A stretch of DNA of 42,259 nt from Bradyrhizobium sp. (GTDB lineage: Bacteria > Pseudomonadota > Alphaproteobacteria > Rhizobiales > Xanthobacteraceae), in NCBI GenBank assembly GCA_021732175.1, contig JAKFVP010000003.1:1-42259 (forward strand), read 5' to 3'. This document shows positions 26,808 through 35,832 of the stretch, one piece after another. Positions within the stretch are counted from its first letter, which is position 1; the number at the start of each line of letters is the position of its first letter. The translations under genes and the position numbers were made by a program. The notes beneath the pieces were generated by a model that worked only from the letters and a program-made list of their open reading frames with translations, searched no databases and was not told where the DNA came from.

Positions 26808-28322
26808 ATGGCATTGGAGTCCCAAATGTTATTTCGGCGGCAGCAACATACGGCGAAGCGGCGCTGGCGCATGCCGGCGAAGCTGTTGATCGCCTCTTCG
26901 GTTGCCACCGTCATCGGCTTCTCCGCCATTTGCGTCTCCGTCATGCTCGACATGCGTCGCGGCGAGGAGCAGATCGCACGCCAGATGCTGGAAAACCTTG
27001 CCGCCGGCATCGATGCCGATATCGGGCGCAACATCGAGCTTTACGATCTGTCGCTGCGCGCCGTCGCCAACAACGTGGTGATGCCTGAGGTCGCGAACGT
27101 CAGCAAGCCGATACTGCACCTGATCCTGTTCGATCACGCCACCACAGCCAAGCATTTCGGCGCTATCCAGGTATTCGATCCGCAGGGACAATTGACGATC
27201 GATGCGTCGTCGCTCGACCCGCGGCCGGAAAACCGCGCCGACGAAGAGTATTTCACCGTTCACCGCGACAATCCCGACGCTGGCCTGTTCATCAGCAAGC
27301 CGATGCTGCATCGCGGAGCCTATTCGATCGTGCTGAGCCGGCGCATCAACGGCGATGACAACGCCTTCCTCGGCGTGGTCGTGGGCGCGATCCGGTTCTC
27401 CTATTTCCATGAGCTGTTCGAGCGGCTCAATCTCGATCCGGATGACACCATCACGGTGCTGCGCCGCGACCGCACCATCATCATGCGCAAGCCGTTCGAC
27501 CTCGACGTCATCGGCAAGAATCTCGCCACGGTAACCGGCTGGAGCGCCGGCAATCTCAAGCCCGGAACGTCTTATGCCGGGCAGGGACCGGTAGATTCGA
27601 TTCCGCGGCTCTACATCCGGCGCGACGCGTCGGGACCGCTTTTCGTCGTGGTGGGCAAACCGCTCGATGCGGTGTTCCGTATCTGGCATACGGAGGTGAT
27701 GCGAATCGGCGCCATCATGCTGGTGCTGGTCCTGTTCGTGCTTGGTACCACGCTGTTCCTGGCGCGCGAGATCGGCCGCCGCGCCCGCGCCGAGGCCAAG
27801 CTCGAGGAGCTTGCCATCACCGATTCCCTCACGGGCCTGCGCAACCGGCGCAAGTTCGACGAAGAGATCGACACCGAATGGCGCCGCGCCGCGCGGCAGC
27901 GGACACCGCTGGCGCTATTGATGATCGACGCCGACCATTTCAAGCTCTTCAACGACACCCATGGCCACCAGGCCGGCGACCAGGTGCTGGTCGGAATCGC
28001 GATCTGCATCTCCGATTCGATCCGCCGCGCCGGCGATTGCGCCGCGCGCTACGGCGGCGAGGAATTCGCGGTGCTGCTGCCGGGCTGCGACGCGGCCGAC
28101 GCGTTCAAGCTGGCCGAGACGATCCGCACCAAGGTGATGCACTGGTCCGAGGGCGAGACCGCGAGCACCGTCAGCGTCGGCGTCGCCAGCCTGACACCGG
28201 CGTCCAACATCCACTGGGCGCTGCTGCTGGAAGCCGCCGACAAGGCGCTCTATGCCGCGAAAGCCAACGGCCGCAACCAGTCGGTGCTTGCCAGCATGCC
28301 GAAGCTGTCGCGGGCGGCTTAG
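26808..28322 (+). CDS. membrane diguanylate cyclase (Cache-like sensor + GGDEF)
   Basis: N-terminal TM, periplasmic region, second TM, GGDEF domain with RYGGEEF; RAGD I-site 5 residues upstream. Confidence 0.93.
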   Translation: MALESQMLFRRQQHTAKRRWRMPAKLLIASSVATVIGFSAICVSVMLDMRRGEEQIARQMLENLAAGIDADIGRNIELYDLSLRAVANNVVMPEVANVSKPILHLILFDHATTAKHFGAIQVFDPQGQLTIDASSLDPRPENRADEEYFTVHRDNPDAGLFISKPMLHRGAYSIVLSRRINGDDNAFLGVVVGAIRFSYFHELFERLNLDPDDTITVLRRDRTIIMRKPFDLDVIGKNLATVTGWSAGNLKPGTSYAGQGPVDSIPRLYIRRDASGPLFVVVGKPLDAVFRIWHTEVMRIGAIMLVLVLFVLGTTLFLAREIGRRARAEAKLEELAITDSLTGLRNRRKFDEEIDTEWRRAARQRTPLALLMIDADHFKLFNDTHGHQAGDQVLVGIAICISDSIRRAGDCAARYGGEEFAVLLPGCDAADAFKLAETIRTKVMHWSEGETASTVSVGVASLTPASNIHWALLLEAADKALYAAKANGRNQSVLASMPKLSRAA

Positions 28323-28621
28323 CCGGCCTTGGCCAGAGCCCGCTTCACCGCCTCCGGCTCTTTCTCGACGACCTTAAGCAAAATGCGTGCACTACGCTCG
28401 GGTTGGCGACGTCCTTGTTCCCAGTCGCGCACGGCAGACAGGGCAAACCCGTAGGTTTGCGCAAAGCTCTCCTGCGAGAGGCCGAGGCGAGCGCGAATTT
28501 TCTTCACGTTGATACGAGCTGGAACATGAACGCCAAAGGATCGTTTGTCGGCGGAGCCTTCCACAAAGGCCTTAGCGTCTTCCAGACCGACCCTGATCTT
28601 ATTGAATGCGGACTTTGTCAT
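28319..28621 (-). CDS. HTH (XRE-type) antitoxin / transcriptional regulator
   Basis: VKKIRARLGLSQESFAQTYGFALSAVRDWEQGRRQPERSARILLKVVEKEP; overlaps the toxin stop by 4 nt. Confidence 0.88.
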   Translation of the reverse strand: MTKSAFNKIRVGLEDAKAFVEGSADKRSFGVHVPARINVKKIRARLGLSQESFAQTYGFALSAVRDWEQGRRQPERSARILLKVVEKEPEAVKRALAKAG

Positions 28622-28956
28622 TTGCTTCTCCGATAACCTTCAACCATCGTCGCTACCATCTTGGACAGCGCGTTTCGCTCGGCAGCCGAAAGGTTGGCCT
28701 TCTCGTTCTTTGCGAACACGGCCAAAATGAACACAGGAAGGTTCACGCCACTAAACAAATAGATGATGCGTGCGCCGCCGCTCTTGCCACGCGAGCCAAA
28801 GCCAAACCTGACCTTGCGAATGCCGCCGCTGCCGGGAATGACCACACCGCATGTCGGATCGCTGGCAAGACGATCGATGATCGCCTTGCGTTCTTCTGAC
28901 GAGAAGAGGCGTTCCGCATCGGCCAAATAGGATGGCGTCTCGACGACGGTTTGCAT
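28618..28956 (-). CDS. RelE/HigB-like toxin
   Basis: MQTVVETPSYLADAERLFSSEERKAIIDRLASDPTCGVVIPGSGGIRKVRFGFGSRGKSGGARIIYLFSGVNLPVFILAVFAKNEKANLS; followed by HTH partner. Confidence 0.9.
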   Translation of the reverse strand: MQTVVETPSYLADAERLFSSEERKAIIDRLASDPTCGVVIPGSGGIRKVRFGFGSRGKSGGARIIYLFSGVNLPVFILAVFAKNEKANLSAAERNALSKMVATMVEGYRRSK

Positions 28957-28967
28957 TAATCGCTATA

Positions 28968-28982
28968 TACGGCATTGCCGTA
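28968..28982 (-). promoter_or_regulatory. perfect 15-nt operator-like palindrome of the TA operon
   Basis: TACGGCA-T-TGCCGTA, 11 nt upstream of the toxin start; overlaps a TATATA -10-like box on the minus strand. Confidence 0.7.
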
Positions 28983-29087
28983 GTAAGTTCAAGTGAAATC
29001 CCGGATCACCGCCGATCAGGCGAACGGCTACTTTAGTATTGCCAGGGTGCTTAACGGATCTAGTTAGCGCTGCACGCTCCCCCGAAA

Positions 29088-29104
29088 GCAGCGCGTCGCG
29101 CTGC
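29088..29104 (-). terminator. hairpin downstream of galU, possible weak terminator
   Basis: GCAGCGCG-T-CGCGCTGC immediately past the galU stop; only a short T-run. Confidence 0.45.
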
Positions 29105-29109
29105 TCTCG

Positions 29110-29985
29110 TCACTTCTCCAGATACTTCTTCATCTCCGCGCGCAGTCCGTCGCGCAGCTCGGGACGCGCCAGGCCAAAGGCGATGTTGGCGCGCAGAAAG
29201 CCCTGCTTCGAGCCGCAATCATGGCGCTCGCCCTCGAACTCGACGCCGTAGAATTTCTGCGTCTTGGCAAGGCGGATCATGGCGTCGGTGAGCTGGATCT
29301 CGCCGCCGGCGCCGCGCTCCTGCGTCTCCAGGATCTTGAAGATTTCCGGCTGCAGGATGTAGCGCCCGGTGATGGAAAGATTCGACGGCGCCGTGCCTTT
29401 CGGCGGCTTCTCCACCATGCCGTCAACCTCGAAGATGCGGCCATTGCGTTTTCCGACGCCGCAGATGCCGTACTGATGGGTGAGTTCATCGGGCACGGCC
29501 TCCACCGCAAGCAGATTGGACTTGGCGTCGAGCTTGCTGGCCGCCTCGATCATCTGCTTCAGGCAGCCCGGCGTGTTGAGCACGAGCTCGTCCGGCAACA
29601 CCACCGCAAACGGCTCGTCGCCGACGATGTCGCGCGCGCACCACACGGCATGGCCCAGGCCCAGCGGCGCCTGCTGCCGCGTGAAGCTCATCGCGCCGGC
29701 TTCGGGCTGGTTGGCGGCCAGGATGTCCTGCTCGGCCTTCTTGCCGCGCGCGGCGAGCGTGGTGTCGAGCTCGAACATGCGGTCGAAATGATCCTCGATC
29801 ACACCCTTGTTGCGGCCGGTGACAAACACGAAATGCTCGATGCCCGCCTCCCTGGCCTCGTCGACCACGTATTGAATGAGCGGCTTGTCGACGATGGTCA
29901 GCATTTCCTTCGGCATCGCCTTGGTGGCGGGCAGGACGCGGGTGCCGAGGCCGGCGACCGGAAAAACGGCTTTGCGGATTTTCAT
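29110..29985 (-). CDS. galU: UTP-glucose-1-phosphate uridylyltransferase
   Basis: MKIRKAVFPVAGLGTRVLPATKAMPKEMLTIVDKPLIQYVVDEA; start at 29985 preferred. Confidence 0.97.
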   Translation of the reverse strand: MKIRKAVFPVAGLGTRVLPATKAMPKEMLTIVDKPLIQYVVDEAREAGIEHFVFVTGRNKGVIEDHFDRMFELDTTLAARGKKAEQDILAANQPEAGAMSFTRQQAPLGLGHAVWCARDIVGDEPFAVVLPDELVLNTPGCLKQMIEAASKLDAKSNLLAVEAVPDELTHQYGICGVGKRNGRIFEVDGMVEKPPKGTAPSNLSITGRYILQPEIFKILETQERGAGGEIQLTDAMIRLAKTQKFYGVEFEGERHDCGSKQGFLRANIAFGLARPELRDGLRAEMKKYLEK

Positions 29986-30188
29986 GGGATTCTTGGAAGG
30001 CCTTGAGGGAGCGGGATGGACGTTTAATTGCACTGTCGTAGCCGGTTTGCAGCCCCGAACAAAGGCGGATGTGTGGTGCGGCGAAAGGGCCGCCTCAAAG
30101 GTGCCTTGGCGATCCGGCCCTTGTTAAACTATTTGAAACCGGGGCAGGTCCTCTTGGGGACGGGAAATTTGGACGGACGGGACTGGAA

Positions 30189-31574
30189 ATGATGCGGCAG
30201 ACGGGATCGATGATCGCCAGGGCGGGCGCAGTTGCGCTTGCCGCTCTGCTGCTGTCGCCGGGGACAACGCCTGCCCAGTCCCAAGGCGACGGGGTCTCCA
30301 ACTTCCTGAACAATCTATTTGCCCCAAAGGGCGGCAGCAACACGCAGAACCCGCAGCAAGGCGCAAGCCCCTCCGGCCCATTGCCCTGGAGCGGTGAGGA
30401 CGGCGCCTCCGGTCATCCGCTGATGACCGCGAGCGCGATCCGCGAGGCGGCAGCGAATTTCGACAGATGCGTTGCCGGCATGTGGCCCGATGCGCAGCGC
30501 CGCGGCATTTCGCAGGAAAGCTTTCAGCGCTTCACCGCAGGGCTGACGCCTGATCTGCGCATCATGGATTTGATGGATTCGCAGCCCGAATTCACCAAGG
30601 CGATCTGGGAATATCTCGACATCCTCGTCAACGACAACCGCATGGCCAAGGGCCGCGAGATCCTCGCGCAATACAAGCCGCAATTCGACGCGGTCGAAAA
30701 AGCCTATGGCGTCGACCGCTACATCATCGCCTCGATCTGGGGCATCGAGTCGAACTACTCGACCATGATCGGCGACCGCAGCGTGCTGCAATCGACGGCG
30801 ACGCTGGCCTGCATCGGCCGGCGGCAAGCCTATTTCAAGGATGAATTCCTGGTCGCGCTGGAAATCCTGCATCGCGGCGATCTCAAGCCGGAGCAGCTGA
30901 AAGGCTCCTGGGCCGGCGCGTTCGGGCCGACGCAGTTCATGCCGACGGCGTTCAAGCGCTATGCTGTCGATGCCGACGGCGACGGCCGGCGCGACGTCGT
31001 CGACAATCCCTATGACCTGATCGCCTCCACCGCCAACAATTTGAAGAAGGACGGCTGGCAGTCCGGCGCGAGCTGGGGCTACGAGATCGTCATTCCCAAG
31101 GGCTTCAACTTCATGCTGGCCGACCGCGCCAAGGCGATGACCTTGGCGCAATGGGAGCAGCAGGGCGTGAGGCGCGCCAACGGCAAGCCGTACCCGAACC
31201 CGAACGACAAGGCCTATCTGCTGGCGCCGGCGGGTGCGGGAGGACCGGGCTTCCTGATGCTGCAGAATTTCCGCGTCATCATGAAATACAACCCGGCCGA
31301 GGCCTATGCGCTGGCGATCGGCCATTTCGCCGACCGGCTGCGCGGCGGTCCGCCCTTCGTGCAGCCCTGGCCGCGGCAGGAACGCGTGCTCTCGCGCACC
31401 GAGCGGCTGGAATTGCAGCAGCTGCTGGCTCAGCGCGGCTTCTACAAAGGCACCCCGGACGGCCAGTTCGGCAGGATGACCCGGGAGGCGCTGCGCGCGT
31501 TTCAGGTCTCCGTGGGGCTACCGGCCGACGGATTCGCCACCGCCGACGTGTTGGAGAAGCTGCGCGGAAGGTGA
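30189..31574 (+). CDS. lytic murein transglycosylase (MltB family) with C-terminal peptidoglycan-binding domain
   Basis: SIWGIESNYSTMIGDRSVLQSTATLACIGRR, LKGSWAGAFGPTQFMPTAF, C-terminal LQQLLAQRGFYKGTPDGQFGRMTREALRAFQ. Confidence 0.94.
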   Translation: MMRQTGSMIARAGAVALAALLLSPGTTPAQSQGDGVSNFLNNLFAPKGGSNTQNPQQGASPSGPLPWSGEDGASGHPLMTASAIREAAANFDRCVAGMWPDAQRRGISQESFQRFTAGLTPDLRIMDLMDSQPEFTKAIWEYLDILVNDNRMAKGREILAQYKPQFDAVEKAYGVDRYIIASIWGIESNYSTMIGDRSVLQSTATLACIGRRQAYFKDEFLVALEILHRGDLKPEQLKGSWAGAFGPTQFMPTAFKRYAVDADGDGRRDVVDNPYDLIASTANNLKKDGWQSGASWGYEIVIPKGFNFMLADRAKAMTLAQWEQQGVRRANGKPYPNPNDKAYLLAPAGAGGPGFLMLQNFRVIMKYNPAEAYALAIGHFADRLRGGPPFVQPWPRQERVLSRTERLELQQLLAQRGFYKGTPDGQFGRMTREALRAFQVSVGLPADGFATADVLEKLRGR

Positions 31575-31588
31575 TTCTCGTTTTGACA

Positions 31589-31631
31589 CGTTTTCTTCCC
31601 GGCGAACCGGTGACCACTTCGCCTGAAAACG
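31589..31631. repeat. palindromic intergenic element
   Basis: CGTTTTC-TTCCCGGCGAACCGGTGACCACTTCGCCT-GAAAACG; resembles a widespread Bradyrhizobium-type palindrome (from memory). Confidence 0.6.
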
Positions 31632-31785
31632 GCTATGGAACCAAAAGTAACCTTTTAAAACAATGATTTGGCTAGACTCTTGACGGGCAGGTTCCCCACC
31701 CCGTTTATGGGGGAAAATCCGCCCGCTTGCGGCCTCTTTCCGCTATTATAGCTGCGACCCCAGAATCCCATTGCGACCGAGCCGG

Positions 31786-33567
31786 ATGCGAGAGCGAAAA
31801 CCATTCTACCGCGTGCTGACCGAAGGCGGCCCCCTGGTCGTGCTGGCGGTCGCCATTGCGATGCTGGTCGGCATTGCCGCGCCCGCCTCGGCGCAGTTCT
31901 TCAATTTCGGCGGATGGTCGCGCCCCGCGCCGCGCCCGCAAGGCGGTGGTGGCGGTGGCTGGTTCGGTGGCGATTTCTTCCAGCCCTTCCAGCAGCAGCA
32001 GCCCAAGCGCGTGCAGGATTTCTCCAAGGCGCCGCCGCCGGAGAAGCGCGACCCGAACTTCATCCCGGAGCGCAATGTGCTGGTGCTCGGCGACGGCATG
32101 GCCGACTGGCTGGCCTCCGGCCTCGAGGACGCCTACACCGAACGCCCCGACATGGGCGTGATCCGCAAGAACCGCGCGACCTCGGGCCTCATCAAGTATC
32201 AGCCCAAGGGCGAGCCGTCGGATTGGGCTGCCGCAGCCAAACAGATTCTCGCGGGCGAAAAGCCCGACGCCATCGTCGTCATGCTCGGCATCAACGACCG
32301 TATGGCGATGCGCGACACGGCGCCGGAGAAGACCGACAAGCCGGCCGACAAGGCCAAGAAGGACGCACGCAAGCCGGGCGATCCCAAGCAGGCCGCAAAG
32401 CCCGATGCGGCCAAGCCTGATGCTGCGGCGAAGCCCGACGCGGCCGCAAAGCCCGATGCTGCGCCCGCCGCAAAGGCTGATGAGAAGCCCGCCGATGACG
32501 CGGATGAAGCCGACAACGCCGACACGCCCTCGGTCGTCGCGCCGGAAAAGACCGCGCGCGGCGGCAGCGGCCTCTACGAATTCCGCGATGAGCGCTGGGT
32601 CGAACTCTACGCCAAGAAGATCGAGGAACTGATCGCCGTCCTCAAGACCAAGGGCGTGCCGGTGCTGTGGGTCGGTCTGCCCGCGGTGCGTGGCCCCAAG
32701 GGCACCTCCGACATGCTGTTCCTGGACTCGCTCTATCGCGACGGCGCCGGCAAGGCCAACATCACCTATGTCGACGTCTGGGACGGCTTCGTCGATGAGG
32801 CCGGCCGCTTCCTGCAGAAGGGCCCCGACTTCGAAGGTCAGATCCGCCAGCTGCGTTCCTATGACGGCGTCTACTTCACCAAGCCCGGCGCGCGCAAGCT
32901 TGCGCACTATGTCGACCGCGAGATCAGCCGCCTGCTGGCAGGCCGCTCCGGTCCGATCGCCCTGCCGAGCGAGCCGGCGACGCCGGACCTCAATGCCGTA
33001 CCTGGCCAGCCCGCGCCGCGTCCGATGGCGGGCCCGATCGTTCCGCTGGTGGCGGCTTCCATCAACAGCGACCAGTTGCTTGGCGGTCCCGGCTCACGGC
33101 CCGCCGCGGTCGATGGACTCGCCGCGCGCACTTTGGTGAAGGGCGAGGCGCTGGCGCCGCCCGCCGGACGCGCCGACGATTTCGCCTGGCCGCGCCGCGA
33201 GGTCGGCCGCGAGCAGGCGCGCGGCGATTCGCCGGTCGCGAGCGTCGCGCCCGATGGCAGCGTGGTGCAGCCCGGCCAGCGGCCGCAGCAGCGGCCGCCG
33301 CTGCAGCCCGGTCAGCCCGGCTTTGGACAACCTGTTCAGCCTGGTCAGCCCGGACAAATCCAGCAGCAGAAGCAGCCGCCCAAGCCCGCGCAAAACACGA
33401 CGCCCGGATTCGGGAATTTCTTTGGCGGCTTCGGCAACAGCGCGCCCGCGCCGCGTCAGGTCGCGCCGCCCGCCGCCGCACCGCGTCCGCCCGCCAACGG
33501 CGCACCGCGCCCGCCGGCCAATGTCGGCCGCTCTGCGGCCGTGCCGCCGGCGAATACGACGCGGTGA
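31786..33567 (+). CDS. DUF459 / SGNH-hydrolase family protein, Ala/Pro-rich
   Basis: Signal/TM, RNVLVLGDGMADWLASGL, IVVMLGINDRMAM, DGVYFTKPGARKLAHYVDREI; low-complexity KPDAA repeats and Pro/Gln-rich tail. Confidence 0.88.
   Translation: MRERKPFYRVLTEGGPLVVLAVAIAMLVGIAAPASAQFFNFGGWSRPAPRPQGGGGGGWFGGDFFQPFQQQQPKRVQDFSKAPPPEKRDPNFIPERNVLVLGDGMADWLASGLEDAYTERPDMGVIRKNRATSGLIKYQPKGEPSDWAAAAKQILAGEKPDAIVVMLGINDRMAMRDTAPEKTDKPADKAKKDARKPGDPKQAAKPDAAKPDAAAKPDAAAKPDAAPAAKADEKPADDADEADNADTPSVVAPEKTARGGSGLYEFRDERWVELYAKKIEELIAVLKTKGVPVLWVGLPAVRGPKGTSDMLFLDSLYRDGAGKANITYVDVWDGFVDEAGRFLQKGPDFEGQIRQLRSYDGVYFTKPGARKLAHYVDREISRLLAGRSGPIALPSEPATPDLNAVPGQPAPRPMAGPIVPLVAASINSDQLLGGPGSRPAAVDGLAARTLVKGEALAPPAGRADDFAWPRREVGREQARGDSPVASVAPDGSVVQPGQRPQQRPPLQPGQPGFGQPVQPGQPGQIQQQKQPPKPAQNTTPGFGNFFGGFGNSAPAPRQVAPPAAAPRPPANGAPRPPANVGRSAAVPPANTTR
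32397..32493 (+). repeat. in-frame tandem low-complexity repeat (KPDAA units)
   Basis: KPDAAKPDAAAKPDAAAKPDAAPAAKADEKPAD encoded by degenerate ~15-18 nt units. Confidence 0.8.
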
Positions 33568-33589
33568 TCTGTTCCACGAACAGTTAGAC

Positions 33590-33692
33590 CCTCATGGTGA
33601 GCAGGCGCGAAACGCCGTCTCGAACCATGAAGGCCCGGATTGTGCCATTCATCCTTCGAGACGCCGCTTCGCGGCCCTCAGGATGAGCGAGA
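33590..33692. repeat. intergenic palindromic element
   Basis: CTCATGGTGAG...GCGAAACGCCGTCTCGAACCATGAA...TTCATCCTTCGAGACGCCGCTTCGCGG(CC)CTCAGGATGAG. Confidence 0.65.
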
Positions 33693-33708
33693 GATTGTGA
33701 CTCGCGGC

Positions 33709-34080
33709 CTAGCCGTAATACCGCCAGCGCGGCGGCGGACGGCGCGCCGGACGCATCATCAGCGCAACGGCAAAACCGACACCCGCGGCGATCAGCAGCG
33801 CGCCGATCGGATTGTCGCGCACGGTTTGCGCAACGGCCTTGGTGCCGTTCTGAATGGTCTCGCCGCTGTTCTCGTACGCGTCTCTGGCGAGATTGCTCGC
33901 GGCTTCGCCTGCCTCGCGTGCGGCATCCTTGGCCTGGCCGTAGAGATTCTGCACCGTACCTGCCGCCTCGCGCACCTTGCCCGAGGCCTGCGTCCTGGCG
34001 TCGCCGGCGAGTTCGCCCGCGGCGCCCTCGACCTTGCCCGCAAAATTACCGGCTGCGCCTGCAATCCGATCCTTGTCCAT
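33709..34080 (-). CDS. CsbD-like stress protein with C-terminal membrane anchor
   Basis: MDKDRIAGAAGNFAGKVEGAAGELAGDARTQASGKVREAAGTVQNLYGQAKD then TVRDNPIGALLIAAGVGFAVALMMRP. Confidence 0.82.
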   Translation of the reverse strand: MDKDRIAGAAGNFAGKVEGAAGELAGDARTQASGKVREAAGTVQNLYGQAKDAAREAGEAASNLARDAYENSGETIQNGTKAVAQTVRDNPIGALLIAAGVGFAVALMMRPARRPPPRWRYYG

Positions 34081-34136
34081 CGCGTTACTCCCTGAGTTGC
34101 GTCGGGAGTAACCGGCAAGGCCGCCAGCAGTTCCAT

Positions 34137-34871
34137 CTACAATATCAATCCGCCGTCAACGATGATGGTCTGCCCGACGATATAGGACGACAGGGGCGAC
34201 GCCAGGAACAGCGCGGCGCCTGCCATATCCTCGGGCGTGCCCAGACGTCTCAGCGGAATCCGTTCCAGCGCGCCTTCGAGCCGCTTGGGATTTGCCGTCG
34301 TCACCTTGGTCATCTTGGTGTCGACCAGTCCCGGTGCGATGCCGTTGACCCGGATGCCGTCCTCCGCCCACGCTTCGCCGAGGGTTCGCGTGAGGCCCAT
34401 CGCGCCGGTCTTCGACGCGTTGTAGGACGGATTGCCCATGGTGGAATGATAGGCGGCGGTGGAGCTGACGATGATCAGCGAACCCTTGGCCTTGGCGAGC
34501 ATGTCGTGGAATTTGGTCGCGCAGGCCATCAGGCTCATCAGGTTGACTTCCATCACCTTGCGGAAGCCGTCCATCTGGAATTCGCCGCGGCGGTAAATGA
34601 CTGCGCCCTGCGCCAGCACGAGAATGTCGAGCTTGTCGAAGGATGGCTTGAACTTCTCCACCGCCGTGGGATCGCTCACGTCGAGTTGCGCGTATTGCAA
34701 GCCGTCGAGATACGAGCCGTCGTCCGGCGAATAGTCCGCCGCCTTCGCGCGGGTGCCGCATACCGCGACGCGCGCGCCTCTGGTGCGAAACGCCTGTGCG
34801 ATGCCGTTGCCGATACCACTGGAGCCGCCGACCACAAGCACCTGCTTGCCGCTGAAATCCAGTTCATTCAT
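34137..34871 (-). CDS. SDR family oxidoreductase
   Basis: VLVVGGSSGIGNGIAQAF, YNASKTGAMGLTRTLG, C-terminal IVGQTIIVDGGLIL. Confidence 0.93.
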   Translation of the reverse strand: MNELDFSGKQVLVVGGSSGIGNGIAQAFRTRGARVAVCGTRAKAADYSPDDGSYLDGLQYAQLDVSDPTAVEKFKPSFDKLDILVLAQGAVIYRRGEFQMDGFRKVMEVNLMSLMACATKFHDMLAKAKGSLIIVSSTAAYHSTMGNPSYNASKTGAMGLTRTLGEAWAEDGIRVNGIAPGLVDTKMTKVTTANPKRLEGALERIPLRRLGTPEDMAGAALFLASPLSSYIVGQTIIVDGGLIL

Positions 34872-34978
34872 CGCGCATCTCCCCTGTGTTCTTCCTTGTT
34901 GTTTGACCTGTCTGCGGATCGGTGCCAGCCTTGTCAACCTGCCCCCATCAACCAATTTCCGTCTTGCGAGTATCAGCC

Positions 34979-35758
34979 ATGGCCGACATCAAAAAACTCT
35001 CCCGCTCCGTGAAGGGCCTGACCGTTCTCGTCACCGGTGCTGCCAGCGGCATGGGCCGCGCCACCGCGCATGCCTTTGCCGACGAAGGCGCCAATGTCGC
35101 CGTCACCGACCTCACCGCCGAGGGCACGCGCGCCGTTGCCGATGCCATCACGGCGTCGGGCGGCAAGGCCAGGGCCTGGGCCCTCGATGTCAGCGATCCC
35201 AAGGCGATCGTCTCCGTCGTCAACGACGTCGCCGCGCATTTCGGCTCGCTCGACATCGTCATCAACAATGCAGGCCTGTCGCTGCGCGCGGCGATCGACG
35301 CCGACAATTACGAGGAGGCGTGGGCCAAGGCGCTGGCGGTGATGCTGACGGCGCATCCGCGCATCATCCGCGCGGCGCTGCCCTATCTGCGCAAGTCGAA
35401 ATGCCCGCGCATCGTCAACATCGCCTCGACCGAGGCGCTCGGCGCAACTGCGACAAACAGCCCCTACTCCGCGGCCAAGGGCGGCGTCACCAGCCTGACG
35501 CGCTCGCTCGCCGTCGAACTCGGCCGCGAGGGTATCACCGTGAACTGCATCTGCCCGGGGCCGATCCGCTCGGCGATCACCGAGCGGATTCCGGAGGAGC
35601 ACAAGACCATCTACGCCAAGCGCCGCACCGCACTCGGCCGCTACGGCGATCCGGAAGAGGTTGCCCACATGACCCTGAGCCTGTGCCTGCCCGCGGCCTC
35701 CTTCCTGACCGGCGCCGTCATTCCGGTGGACGGAGGGCTCATGGCGCGGAACGCCTGA
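34979..35758 (+). CDS. SDR family oxidoreductase
   Basis: VLVTGAASGMGRATAHAF, INNAGLSLRAAI, PYSAAKGGVTSLTRSLAVELG, ITVNCICPGPIRSAI. Confidence 0.93.
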   Translation: MADIKKLSRSVKGLTVLVTGAASGMGRATAHAFADEGANVAVTDLTAEGTRAVADAITASGGKARAWALDVSDPKAIVSVVNDVAAHFGSLDIVINNAGLSLRAAIDADNYEEAWAKALAVMLTAHPRIIRAALPYLRKSKCPRIVNIASTEALGATATNSPYSAAKGGVTSLTRSLAVELGREGITVNCICPGPIRSAITERIPEEHKTIYAKRRTALGRYGDPEEVAHMTLSLCLPAASFLTGAVIPVDGGLMARNA

Positions 35759-35832
35759 CACCATTCCCCGGATGCTGCGCAACAAGAAATGTTGCGCCGC
35801 CGATCCGGGGGTCGACGCATTCGGCGACATGG

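Noticed and set aside
32397-32493. VNTR/mobile insertion
   Set aside because: It is an in-frame low-complexity coding segment (KPDAA) with degenerate codons, not an inserted element.
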